Shown one piece after another: positions 24,016 to 34,761 of a stretch of DNA of 64,000 nt. A program made the translations under genes and the position numbers. Every line of letters starts with the position of its first letter. Positions within the stretch are counted from its first letter, which is position 1. The notes under the pieces are model-generated. The model saw only the letters and a program-made list of their open reading frames with translations, was not told the origin of the DNA and made no database searches. The stretch comes from Cercospora beticola. Lineage: Eukaryota; Ascomycota; Dothideomycetes; Mycosphaerellales; Mycosphaerellaceae. The DNA is taken from positions 662,001 through 726,000 of the forward strand of contig NC_088943.1 of NCBI RefSeq assembly GCF_033473495.1, given 5' to 3'.

Positions 24016-24022
24016 TGAGTCA
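24016..24022. promoter_or_regulatory. Gcn4/CpcA-type site TGAGTCA upstream of homocitrate synthase
   Basis: A perfect palindromic TGAGTCA, 137 bases before the homocitrate synthase ATG, with a partial GAGTCA nearby at 24030-24035. The bZIP activator Gcn4/CpcA binds TGA(C/G)TCA and drives amino-acid biosynthesis genes, so the position makes sense. A single 7-mer can occur by chance; this is a candidate. Confidence 0.5.
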
Positions 24023-25854
24023 AAGGTAGAGTCAGGACAATGGGATGAGAAAGAAAGTGAGCGCGAGTGACGACGGCCGTGAGCGCATTGACATTAAATT
24101 TTGCCTGGAGACCAATGCAGCGCGGTCGGTTACTGCAGGCCAAGCCGCGGAGAATCTGCTCCACCCTCTGTGGTCAGCACAAATTCGGAAAAGTCGCAGC
24201 GAGAATCCGTCCGTCATCACGTGGGTCTCCCTCAACATGCTGGGCTTCTGATCTCACGCTGCATGCTGGTGGATGTCTTCATCATTCATTGTTGGCCTTC
24301 GACAATCAGCATTGTCTCTCCATCTCTAGACATGCCAATTTCGATCAGAAGAGGCATGTCGGGGTCTATGGTCTGGAAGGGGCGGTGAGCACGGCAACGC
24401 GCATGTATTGAATGCAGAGGCACATTGGCGCATGAGCGATCAGCAGCTGAACGAAAGTCTGCATCGAGTTCGCAGGAGGTGTTGTGCATCTCCGTGTAGA
24501 AAGAGCTAGTCTAGTCTGTAATGGATACATGCAGCACTTTCTGCAAACTGCTGTACGAGAATGGGCAATGCACTGTTGGGACAAGCTGTATAGTTGGCAT
24601 ATGGACGCCTCTATGCAGGACTGGGTATCACGGTACGACAAGCGTTCCCGAGGTCGTTTCTCACATTGCTAGCTCGAGAGCCCTCCATACAGGCACCGTG
24701 GCAGGCACCACAGTCATAGGCCCCGGCATACAGTGAGAGACAGACGTCCGAGACCAAACGGGCTCCGAAAGCCGCTCCTGGATGCTTCTAAAGTCAACAC
24801 AAGGAAGTCCTCCAAAGCATATGATGCATAAGCGGAGTGGATGAAGACACTTCCTCTAGCTGCGAAAGATCGGCCGCCGATGGCTGGGTGAAGGCGCCAC
24901 TCTTCCAATTAGCAATGCGAGATAGTGTAGAGGAGCGTGGAGCATTCTTCTCAGATGTCCGGCAACGAGGCCGTGGTGTACCATCTGGGAAGCTCCTGTG
25001 CTGCCCTACGTCTCTCGTGCTTGCTCCGCCCACGTCAGACTGCTAACAGTTCGGGCTTGGTGTCGACGCGGAAGGAGTCCTCTTGTGGACTATCGTCACA
25101 GCCATGACGGACCAGCTATTTGCCTGGGGCTCACGACCAGCAGCACTTCCCGCCTGCCATCCTACCTGTTCCTGACCGAGGCGTTAAAAATATATGTTGT
25201 CCCTTCGGCTGCTCGCAAAGCTTTGTATTTCCTCCGCCCGTGGTCAAAGTAGCAGGGAAGCCATCAGTTATCCCCCGGGGCTCAAATTCCTATTTCGATC
25301 GGGCTGAGGGCGTGGCGGGAGGTAGGTCAAGGAGGAGCTGAGGGTAGCTGTGGGAAGTCGATGTTGATAATGGCGGCCAGCGAAGAGGAGAGCATGTCTC
25401 GACGTCCGGAATAGGGCGCTTGAGCAGCGTCTTTGCCCTTCTGGTCTGTAGGAGCATGAGCCCGGCACAAAGCCAGTCAGTGGTGCGAGGTCAGCGGCGC
25501 GAGCAAGCAATGTCTCTTGCCCGTGTTGTGTGTAGGATGTCTTGACCTGCTGTGGTAGCCACAAATGCGACTCACCCGCGAGCTTCGCTCCGCTTACAAG
25601 CGGAATCAACGAGATCAATCCACGGCAGCGTCATGGTTCCCGTCGAACGAGCCAGAAATGCCCTCGGCCCTTCCATTTCAAGCTGCCGTTCTGCAATCTC
25701 GTGTAGAATGCCCACCGACAGCCACGCTGGCGGATTGGGCTGGCTGCCAGTACTCGCGAAGAATTGCCTCCAGAAGCACCACCGTCCCTCGAATAGCAAT
25801 GGAGATACGAGAAACAAGTCTGAAGCAAAGTCAGTGGCATGCGAAGCGACCGGT

Positions 25855-26012
25855 ACGAGCTTTTGGGCACCGCCGCGGCGCCCACAAGCCCTTTGCCCAA
25901 GCCATAACGAAACAGCCTCACCGAAAGACCAAGACGAGCTTTTGAGCACCGCCGAAGCGCCTCATACCTTCCTGCCCAAGCCATCACCAACACAGCCTCA
26001 CCAAACGAGCAA
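25855..26012. repeat. 79-bp imperfect tandem duplication
   Basis: Unit 1 (25855-25933) and unit 2 (25934-26012) both begin ACGAGCTTTTG and share ACAGCCTCACC near their ends, with scattered substitutions and no large gap. The period of 79 is not divisible by three, which argues against the overlapping open frame being a conserved coding region. Confidence 0.8.
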
Positions 26013-26774
26013 TCCTTCCGGCGCCCGACCCAGCAGCATCAAGTCCGCCCTACCGATGGCGTTCAAGTATCGTACCCAATCCGAAGCATCTCACCTCGCC
26101 GCAAAAGGGAACCGTACCAAAGAAGAAAACTGCCTGGGCAGCAAAGAGCAAGAACAATAACGAGGCAAGACCAAAAGCTTCCACACAACCGGACACCGGA
26201 CCGGACATGGCAGAAAGGTTATTCACACTTCATGCAAGTTCATGACTCTCCAGACTGCGGGTGTCGTGCAGAGAACTTTCTTGCCACGGAACGGCGATGC
26301 TCGGAGAATGACATTCTCTTCATGACATAGTGCTTCTCGGACAGCTCGCCGGCGGCGGCGGTAATATGCTTCTGGCAGGTATATGCACGACCGCAAGTAT
26401 GAATGAGTCGTGCATGTCGTGCAGACGCCACAAAGCCAACTTGTTCTCACTTCCAGACGAGGTCCGATTTCTTGCGGCAAGCGCGCTTGCAATGTTCATC
26501 GAGCGTGAGGTCTTGAAATCAAGGAAGAGAGATATGCCATGGCCAGAGCAAGACCCATGGAGTGGTTCAGGCAGGCCAATATTCGCCGGACTTGCAAATC
26601 GACCAGACTTCTGGAATGTGCATCGATCGCGATCTAGACGGGTGGCTCTCCGTATGATCAAACACTTGTGCGACTTCTTCAAGAAATCATCGACTACACT
26701 ATCGTCAGCATCCTGGTCGGCTGGTCATGATCAGCAAAAGTATAACCACTGAACTGGAGTTCTTGCGTAAAGTT

Positions 26775-27050
26775 CAAGCCAACAGCACCGGCAGTCGCCA
26801 GCAGGGTTCATCCCAGTCTTCGGAGGACACATCACGAACATAGTCGACCTCAGATGTCGACGTGTCATTGCAATACTGGCCACAGTTAGCGTCCGCATTG
26901 GTCTCGACAGTACCATGGTCATCATCGCAGTAGAGCTGGTATACGATGGCTCAAGCAAATGTCCAATAGCAGCGGAGACATCACTGGTCAAGCTATGACG
27001 AAAGACACAGCAGAAGCAGTGAAGCAAGTATGGCTTTGGTCGTCTCCATC
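26775..27050 (-). other. possible second small secreted cysteine-rich peptide (splice unresolved)
   Basis: A 58-codon open frame (26775-26951, minus) reads as a coherent acidic, cysteine-containing peptide: LYCDDDHGTVETNADANCGQ, then YCNDTSTSEVDY, and DEPCWRLPVLLA before the stop (four Cys). About 40 bases upstream, at 26994-27050, a short frame reads METTKAILASLLLLCLSS, signal-peptide-like, before a stop. Removing 26951-27007 (57 nt, the usual intron size here) joins both in frame, but the implied donor (GTCTTT) and acceptor (GAG) are poor. It may be a mis-modelled gene, a decayed copy, or an extra 3' exon of the neighbouring secreted-protein gene. Confidence 0.35.
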
Positions 27051-27189
27051 GCTATCTGTTTATGCATGCGTCATATTATGCCTCTGAAGCCTGCTCGCAG
27101 TCGTTCGTTCCGTCTCTTGATGCTCATGTCGAAAGGCGTGTGTCATTGGAGAAGTGCGAGCCGATGTCGAAGAGTGACAAGCAGCACAA

Positions 27190-27945
27190 TCAGACTGCCG
27201 GCGTCTGGATCGGTGGGGTTGGGTTGCCGTCGAGCCAACAGTGGTGGTCAGCCTCCGACTAGCGAAATCGTCAGCTCAATTCTCCTGAAGCAGCGGCCGC
27301 ACACGCGAAACGTACGCAATGAAAGTAGCCACACTCGGGCCAGAACTTCGGATTCGGCTGAATGCTGTAACGCAGACAGCCGGCGTCGATGTAACCCCCA
27401 TGCTTGCGGTCGTAGCCCTCGGTGTCGCAAGAGTTGACGGGATAATGGAGCCAGCCGCTACAAGAATCCGCAGGGACCACAATGCCTGGGTCACACCCGT
27501 CGCCAATGACACTGATAGAGACAGTGATGCTGCCCTGCTCCCCAATGGGGGGCGAGTCACCGTTTGCCTGGAATGGCAAGAAGGCAAGGTCGGGTTCGTA
27601 CTGCCTGCATAGAAGTGTCAGCTTTCACATCGTCTCAGGGTGCGGTGAAGACACTCACCAGGTACCCTTCGCTTCGTCCGGTACGTGGTGGTAGGTGATG
27701 GCCGAGAAATTGCTACAGAACCAATCGATGGCAGCGTTGAGGTTGGCGTGGCTGACGCCGAAGCATGGCCATGGCTTTCTGTCATCGAAGCACTTGAGAC
27801 CTGGCGGGGTCTCCAAAGCAGCGAAGTTGTTGGTGGTGGGGGAAGGGATGTCGATGGGTGCAAGACCAGTGAAGGTGGTCGTGACGGTGATCATGTCTGC
27901 GGCAGCCTGGGCGGCGAGACCGCCGAGAAGCAAGAGGAGCTTCAT
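27190..27945 (-). CDS. secreted cysteine-rich protein, three exons, unknown function
   Basis: Exons in transcript order: 27659-27945, 27316-27604 and 27190-27258, with introns of 54 and 57 nt (donors GTGAGT and GTACGT, branch sites GCTGAC, acceptors CAG and TAG). The join is 214 residues. It starts with a clear signal peptide (MKLLLLLGGLAAQAAADM), followed by TVTTTFTGLAPIDIPSPTTN and a domain with regularly spaced cysteines: LKCFDDRKPWPCFGVSHANL, WFCSNF, GDGCDPG, DSCSGW, VNSCDTEG, GCLRY, WPECGYFHC, HHCWLDG. One N-glycosylation site (NFS) is visible. I do not recognise the family; a secreted, disulfide-bonded extracellular protein is the safe reading. Without the last intron the frame would stop at 27271. 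Confidence 0.75.
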
Positions 27946-30900
27946 GTTGGTGTTGTCTCTGGGTGATGTAGGTTGATGGACGGTGAGGTGGAGGGGACCG
28001 CGATGGCGAGGAAGAGGATGTCGAAGAAGAGGAAGAGGAAGAAGTCGGACGCTGGAGGGAGTTTTATGGTCAGTCACCGCCCACATCGCGCCTTCTCTGC
28101 CTGCCTCGCCTCGCCCCAAGACTCACCCGCGTGCCGTCTAAAAGCCGTAGAAGGTCTTGTACCACAGGAGATCGGCGGTCAGAGCCAGGTCAGGTCTGAT
28201 ATCCCGCAGGAGACTGCCCGCGACCACAAGAGCGACGAGCCCACAGGCTCTGCGGGCGAAGCGGAAACCTTCACGCAGCCTCTGTCTCCTGTGGAGCACG
28301 GCGGCGATTCTTTCCTGGTCTGCGGTGGCGGCGGCTTGGTGTTGTTGGAGCGGCCAGATGAAGTTGAGGTGTGGCTCCATTGTTGTTGTGAGAAGGAGTT
28401 GGTCGAGTCAAAGGGGAGGCGTGAGTTGTGCTTCAGTTGCCAGCCTCGTTGCTATCGCCGGCGGCTTGCCTAGTAGCAGTCCAGCTCCGCTCACTGCCTC
28501 CAACGATGCTCACAACATTGGCTCGATGATCTTCAGACACTGCTCTTCTATATCTCAGAACAACCATGCCAACCGCATTCACCATTCCAGGGCGAACTCA
28601 GTCTGACAGCATCGTGTTCGCCAATGATGCATCAGCTCGTGATCCAAAGCCCACCGGCTGCTTACCTTCTGCTCCTTTACCAATCCGACAACCATGGCGG
28701 CCTCGTCAGTCTCAGCACCCAACGATCTCCTCACTACTCGCCGGAGGCCAGGCCTCTCGAGACGATCGTCAACCAGCCGCACGCTCTCGATGATCTCAAT
28801 ACCCGTTCGCTATCATCCGCAATCTTCACCAACACTTGAGCCGACACAGCATACCCTACCTCAATTCCTCCTCGATCTTGCGCGCTGAGACCTTACATAC
28901 ATGACAACATCGATGGACCTCACGGGCGTACCGCTCTTGCTGTAGACGAAGGGGCTGGAGAGCTGCGAGCGCTCCAAGCCTTGGTGAACCACAGTCCATC
29001 GACCGCGTCTTTGTTACGGGTTGTAACGGGACAAAGAGCATGGGACGAGGCTCGGGGGCTATTGTGCACTCTTGGAAATATGGGCCTTGAGGCATGGGAT
29101 CAGAACTACGTCCGCTATGGGGCTCGTCCACGGCAATCGCTGTCCAGCGGAGCTTAGCACACTGTACAACGTACAAAGCAGCAAGACGAGGACTTACTGT
29201 ATACCACTCGGAGGTTGCACAGAGACGACAGTAACAATGGCGGTATTTGCAGAGCTCGTGCGAGTCCTCTACAATGATCCGTCCCGAGAGAAGCTATGCG
29301 TAACTAGCAATTACCACTTCTGGAAATCCTTTCTGAATGAGTCGGTCAGACAAGAGACGCGGTTGTACATCTGCAAAACAAGTCATTGGCGATCGCTTCA
29401 TCAATAGGACACACTTTGACGTACAAACCTACACTCGCATATACCGGCTATGCTCTCCACCGTTCATGCGGCTCCGCGAAGCACGCAAGAAAAGACAGAA
29501 AGAAGACAACAGATGTCAGAAACCGCCCAATATTCCATCACATACCAGCCCTAACCATCATTCCTCCCACGTGATTTCGGTCATCGTATTCAGAAACATC
29601 CTCTTGTCTGTCCTGGAAAGAGGAGGAACAAAAGTCATCGAGATGATCAGCCGAACAATCGGAAAGAACACCGTGTCGCAGCGTACCGTGCCGGAAGTTG
29701 AAAAAACCTTCCAGAGGACCTTGCAGCAGAAACCGAGTCATGATACATAACCCTACATCTATCGGTCTATCAGAGAAACGGACCAATCTGGAGGCGGCGG
29801 AAAAATACTGCAGTACCGTATTGTCGTATCGTCCACATTTGTACAAGGACTGTAAAAAGGACAACTGATGAGGAAAAACTAACTTTGTTGAGACAGATGT
29901 CATTGTCATTGTCATTGCCATTTCCCGCCCTAGCATTTCTTTCACTTTCAATTCCGCAAAACAAATTCAATTACATGCACGATGCCTGCAAGGTCAAGCG
30001 AGTTACAAGACGTGGAAGGCCCTATCATTCGACTTCCGTTTCCGTAAAGTCCAACAAATGTACAATGTTACCCCTCTTCCCGATTCTGTCATTTCCATAA
30101 AGAATTCAAAAGTACAGGATGTTGGAACGTCCTGCTTTCAATCAGCTTTGCCTTCCTGGGACGTTAACTCGTGTCATCAACAGTAGAAAGCAGAAATCAA
30201 TCAACCTTGGGTAGTAGTAACTTTCTAATAAATGATGAAACATTCCTGCTGCAACGCTTGCTTCGAAAGAATGCCTGCCTGCCTGCCTGCCTGCCTGACT
30301 GACAATTGTCTGCTTTGCCTGCCTTGCCGTACCCGTCAAAAGTAACTGCTTGACACCCCTGCCGTCGAAACCCTATGCCTGTCTGCGCAGATTGAGAAAA
30401 AAAAAAGACTGTGCATGCCAAAAAAGATCTGATCTGATGATATCCTTGAAGAGACCGCCCTTTTTCGTCGCGCGTCTCCATCTCCCGTATCTTCCCGGTA
30501 TTTCCCTTCCATCTTGCATCTGTCCTGCTTGCATGCATCCATCTCTCTAATCCCGCGCGCCCCAACGCCGCTTGCTGTGCTTGTATGTGTGGTAAATTTT
30601 CTCTTCTTCTTTCGCTCTCTCTGTCAAAATGTCTCTCAAAAACGCAGTATAAACATGGGTTGGTTATACACATTATACAGCGATCGATCGTGCGTTGCAT
30701 TGCGTGCGGGTGTGACGTTGGCAACGCACTGATGATCCACCTCTCGCGTGCGCGTCTCACACCTCGTGCGACGCGCCTTCCCACCGCCTTGGGTCAAATT
30801 TCTGACACGCCTTCTTCAACTGCTGCGATGTGATAAGAAGCAGTGCCGAATCGTCCGTGATCATGTTGTTCAGGATGCGACGGGCAAGGCAGAGACCCAA

Positions 30901-30948
30901 TTCGCATCCGACACCGGTCTGTGTTCCGAATAATGATGGTGCACCACA
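27946..30948. other. long intergenic region with low-complexity sequence
   Basis: About 3 kb. Near its left end a minus-strand frame (28138-28380, 80 codons) reads with one hydrophobic segment (GLVALVVAGSLL) and is only a weak candidate. The right half (about 29.5-30.8 kb) is pyrimidine-rich and contains an A-run at about 30395-30404 and the TGCC/TGAC microsatellite. Arg-rich and Ser-rich frames there look like composition artefacts. I see no tRNA or known RNA gene. It probably includes a long 3' UTR and the promoter of the secreted-protein gene. Confidence 0.4.
30272..30303. repeat. (TGCC)6(TGAC)2 microsatellite
   Basis: Six perfect TGCC tetramers followed by two TGAC units, in non-coding sequence 3' of the minus-strand gene at 30949-32213. 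Confidence 0.95.
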
Positions 30949-32213
30949 TCACATCGACGTGGTGAACGGCGATGGCGTAGGCGCTCTGCGGCTCTGAATC
31001 AGCCGTTCTGTCTGAATGTACAGACTGTCGAGGTACTGCATGGCGGGCGCATCTTTCAAAATTTTCGCGACCTGCAGACCCGAGCTGATGAGCTGGAGAA
31101 TGTTTCTGTCGTCCTTGAGCGGCCTAGACTGATGCTTGGCCGCATGTCTCATTTCCAAGCTGTTCTCGAGGATTGTAATTAGCTGTTTAATCTGACCGTT
31201 GTAGAGAACTCTCGCTGGGATGCGTCTCTTCGTCGCGAGTCGCTTGAGGAGGTACACCCACTCCGACCATTCTCGGTCGCCGGGTACTCGCACTGGTCGC
31301 TTGTCGGGCTCGATGGGGATGGGGAACTGGTACTTTGCAACAAAGTCGTATGCACACTGGGAAAGTCTGTCGTTCACTTTTGAGAGTATCTCGTCTTGTT
31401 CCTGCGCGTAAAGCGTGATCGGGAGCTGTGGCAGGTCCTCTTCTTTCGGCTCAACGCCGTTGTCTTCGGGCTTGTCGAGGAGCTGCGATGGGCCGTCGAA
31501 TTCGTCTCTGTTGGAGGGTCGTCGTTGGGGGAAAGTCTTTGATTGTAAGCTAATCGTGTTCGTCACCATGTCTCCACCAAAGAATGCACCAACCAGCGGA
31601 CTGTTTCTCGCTTCCTCGGAAGAGCTACGGCGGAGCGGTGGTCCTGGCCAAGCGCCCCCGTACGCGGCATAGCCAGATCGAGGACTCCGGTCACTTCCGG
31701 GAGGCATTGGTGTTTGTGAGGTCTGAAATTGACCCGACAGTGGAGAGGTGGCCCAGCCAGAGAGAAGTGGAATCTCTTGATATGGACCAGCTGGCCGGCT
31801 CGACCATTCCTCTCGGGCCCAGCGTTGTGCTTGGGTCGAGTTGAAGGGCGGGTAGCCGGGCGCAGTGCGATTCCCAGAAGGCAGGCCCGGAGGTGGTGGA
31901 AAGCTTTTCAGGTTCTGAGCGTGTGTCGTAGGAATGGCTCCTGGATGTGTGTTGGCATACCTGAGCGCTGGCGCTGGACGCGAAGCAGCCCACGGATCTC
32001 TGTCCTGAAGTCGCTGCCTGTGCCGCGTTAGTGAATGCGAGCAGAAAAGATCGGGCGTGGGAGGAGGTGGTGCTCGCAGCGGGGGATGCTGCGCTGCCGT
32101 GCCACGTACTGTCGTGCGAATGGCTCCTCAATTCGAGATGGCAAAGCCGCAGCCCTCCTTGACTCGTTGGGAGCGTAGCCTGTGGTCGTAGGTTCAGGTG
32201 CGCCGGAGGTCAT
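30949..32213 (-). CDS. conserved-looking protein of unknown function (390 aa)
   Basis: Exon 1 is 32110-32213, the intron 32018-32109 (92 nt; donor GTACGT, branch CACTAAC, acceptor CAG) and exon 2 30949-32017; together 390 residues in frame. The N-terminal half is Pro/Ser/Gly-rich and disordered (for example SFPPPPGLPSGNRTAPGYPP). The C-terminal ~150 residues look folded and helical: QEQDEILSKVNDRLSQCAYD, EWSEWVYLLKRLATKRRIPA, RNILQLISSGLQVAKILKDA, YLDSLYIQTERLIQ. I do not recognise the family. The first Met of the naive open frame (31707) lies inside this exon; coding-like sequence continues upstream of it without a stop as far as the CTAAC-CAG acceptor, which is why I extended the model. Confidence 0.75.
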
Positions 32214-34157
32214 TATGTGCTTTCAGCAGACTTGGCCTGCAGGAGGCAGAGAGACGCAGAGTCGAAGGCTAGTGTTCGCAGATCACTGTTGTTCAAAGAT
32301 TTGTGGACGAGTGACGGTAAGGCCCATTCTTACGTGAGGCGCACGCAGACGCGCCAACCAGCGAACAGCCATTGCGGCTTGGGTCGTGCTACTATCGAAC
32401 CATTGACCTAGGAAGACAGACAAGGCTTTTGACCTCGACGCTAGGATCTTCGCTGTGCAGGCTGTGACGCGGGTTTTCTGTCCCTGCCCAAAGCAACCCT
32501 TCACAGCGAGCACAGCTCCAGGATGCCCCGGCCTCGACGGGCGGTCGTGAATGATGGCCGCAGGCACATGCGCTTGCCCAAAGATGTCAAAACGTGCTCC
32601 CATGGCCCAACTAGTCGCCGGACTAGGGAGCGGGCCACGGTGCTCTCAGGCAAGGGTAGCAGTGCGCTGCCGCCGCTGCCTCCGCCCGCGCGCCGCCCTG
32701 CTCGTGGACGAGCATCGAGAAAACCGGATGATGAATCTCCTATTGACAGGCATCCACCGGCGGACTGACATCACGCGCGTGCATTTTTGACGTGCCAACG
32801 GTCGAAGGGGACGGTGACAAGTGCCGAAAAAGAGCGGGCCGCCCACGAATCGATCATAGGGCGAAACGTAGTGCGCGCGCCGGGAGCTCCAGTATCTCGT
32901 CGCTGCGGCAGGGATCTTGAGATCGACTTCGGGATGTCCACCGCAGCGTGGCAGCGCGTCCGCTGGGCGGCGAAAGGCAGATGCCACGCTCGTTTCAGCG
33001 CCGAGCGGTGGTGCGCGCGCTGGGCGTCGACTGCGCCTCGAACTCCGCCGGGCGCGCAGATGCTGCTGCGTCTCGCCCGCGCTGCTCATCAGCGCCTTGG
33101 GCAGTCATGATCATGGTGTTGCGGGTATTTCGAGAAATTTCCTGGAGTGCGCGAGGGATCCAGGGTGGACGTGGGACTGCAGGATTGCACGTGCGGAAAT
33201 GATCAGCGCTGGGCTTGGGCACGCGTGCGGATGGGCATCTCTCTGTCTTCGTGCTCGGCCTCATCCGGATGGCGGACGAGTAATGGCCATATCGACGTTC
33301 CGACGCGCTGCACGATCGCGACGCCGCTGCCATGATGTTGCTGTGGGCGAGATGAACGACGCCGCAGCGAAGCGAGACGCGATCGGGCAACGCGCGCGGT
33401 GCCACGTGCAATCTCACCACTAATTCACACCCGCGCCGACATATTGTATTCACTGACTCGGCCTCGATATAAGAGCACGTGAGCTCGAAACCCACGTTTC
33501 GTCCAACGTTTCGTCTCGCAACTAGCCGGGTCACATCTCACATATCGAACGTCAAGCGCCGAGTGGGAGCATGTCGGCGCCCGCACCAGACGCACCGCTC
33601 CGCCCACCACCGCTCGGCGCCCTGTCGACACGGATATCGTGATCGTGGAGGTGTTGGTGCTCTGGAGTGACTTGACGGGGATCCCAAACTCTAGCATACA
33701 ACAGTACGTGCTGACAATACCGGCAGTAGCCGAACAATATTGCTTGTCAGGACCGGGCTCCATCCCATACATTACGAATTTGCCGCACAGGTACAAACAC
33801 AACCCATCATGCCACCATCTGCTATCGCACGACCGTCTGCTGCATCTCGTGCGCCGGAGCTGTGTGGTAGTACGCCGCTGCAGCGCCGCTCGTGGGATGA
33901 TGGATACCTGCGGCGGGCGAAGGGTCGCGGGATGCGTCGCTATTGGAGCTGATCAGTCACAGCTTCGAGCTGGAGAGCGCAAGACAGCCTACCGAAACGG
34001 GTTCAACGGAGCTGGCACTGGGTTGTATGCAGTATCGGGCCCACTGGGGGTGGGATCGAACTCGACCCCTGCCTCCGCATTCGCCGGGCTGCTATAAGTT
34101 CCACGTGTAGCGAATTGTCCTTTGCGATAGCGATGCAAAATGACGGAGCTGCAAACG
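32214..34157. other. intergenic, GC-rich
   Basis: About 1.9 kb. The part from 32.6 to 33.4 kb is CpG-rich, with several GCGCGC runs. Overlapping frames of 60-180 codons occur on both strands, mostly Arg/Ala/Ser-rich, as expected from composition; none has a domain or convincing splice structure. A TTCGA-containing segment at about 34060-34075 recalls a tRNA T-loop but its stem does not pair. Confidence 0.4.
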
Positions 34158-34761
34158 TTAGCGGACGGATGGTGAGAAATGGATTGGTCGAACGCACGAG
34201 TATATTAGCTTGCCCAGGGACGTCGCGCTACAAAAAGTTAGCACTCGCTGCTGACCGATTGTGAGAAAAAGAGACTCGGTCACCACGTACAGCACCACAA
34301 TGATGAAGATGAATCCCAGAGCACTGGCCCGGGCCCCGGCGGCGGTGCCCACAATCTGCAGAATCAGGACCACCGCCCACACCAAGGTGAGGATCGAGTT
34401 GAACGTGACGACGACTGTCGGGCTCAGACGTTTGCGCGCCAACAAGATGATCTCGGCGAGGTCGAAAATGATGGTCAACGCGCACAGAGCAATGTACACC
34501 GCCGCTACTCCGCTATGAGGGGACCCTTGTTAGTGCTGGTTGGACACGTCGGCAAATCTTGTACCAAGTGAGACTTTACTTGAAGGCCCTGTATGCTGGC
34601 TTGCTAATGCGGTCCACGCCGTAGCTGTCCGCATAGTCTTCCTGGTAGTCCCTGACCACGGCCAGAGAGAACGTGAAGAGGACCAGGAGGATGGTGACAA
34701 AGATGAGCTGAACGATCCAAAACGGAATCAGGACACGCTTGAGCCACATCTGACTGGCCAT
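34158..34761 (-). CDS. four-pass membrane protein (MARVEL-like), unknown function
   Basis: Exon 1 (34580-34761) starts MASQMWLKRVLIPFWIVQLI and holds the first membrane segment. The intron 34513-34579 (GTAAAG...TAG) leads into an exon from 34512 with three more hydrophobic segments (VYIALCALTIIFDLAEIILL; VVTFNSILTLVWAVVLILQI; GFIFIIVVLYVVTESLFL). Topology of four helices and a length of about 180-200 residues resemble MARVEL-type fungal membrane proteins, though I cannot confirm the family. A second intron is possible: 63 nt from GTACGT to TTTTTGTAG with a GCTAAC branch site. It is frame-neutral, so both forms stay open to the stop at 34158. Divergent from nothing; ILM1 lies upstream on the same strand. 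Confidence 0.6.

Larger units (their letters stand above)
23880..26774. other. gene-poor intergenic region
   Basis: About 2.9 kb with no gene I can support. The largest open frames (25552-26160, 202 codons, +; and 26330-26752, 140 codons, +) lack recognisable domains. The first is crossed by a 79-bp tandem duplication that is not a multiple of three. The second contains SLPDEVRFLAASALAMF, faintly like an F-box leucine motif, and a basic helix, but this is too weak to call. Both strands were read without finding tRNA-like folds. Confidence 0.4.

Noticed and set aside
25552..26160. 202-codon plus-strand frame
   Set aside because: Crossed by a 79-bp tandem duplication that shifts frame between copies; no recognisable motif.
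26330..26752. Possible F-box protein fragment
   Set aside because: Only SLPDEVRFLAASAL resembles an F-box leucine motif; no Trp or flanking pattern supports it.
30197..30784. 195-codon minus-strand frame across the TGCC microsatellite
   Set aside because: Composition is set by the microsatellite and pyrimidine-rich tracts; no domain.
34040..34100. tRNA-like T-loop (GAGTTCGATCCC on the minus strand)
   Set aside because: The flanking bases do not form a 5-bp T stem, and no D arm or acceptor stem can be drawn.
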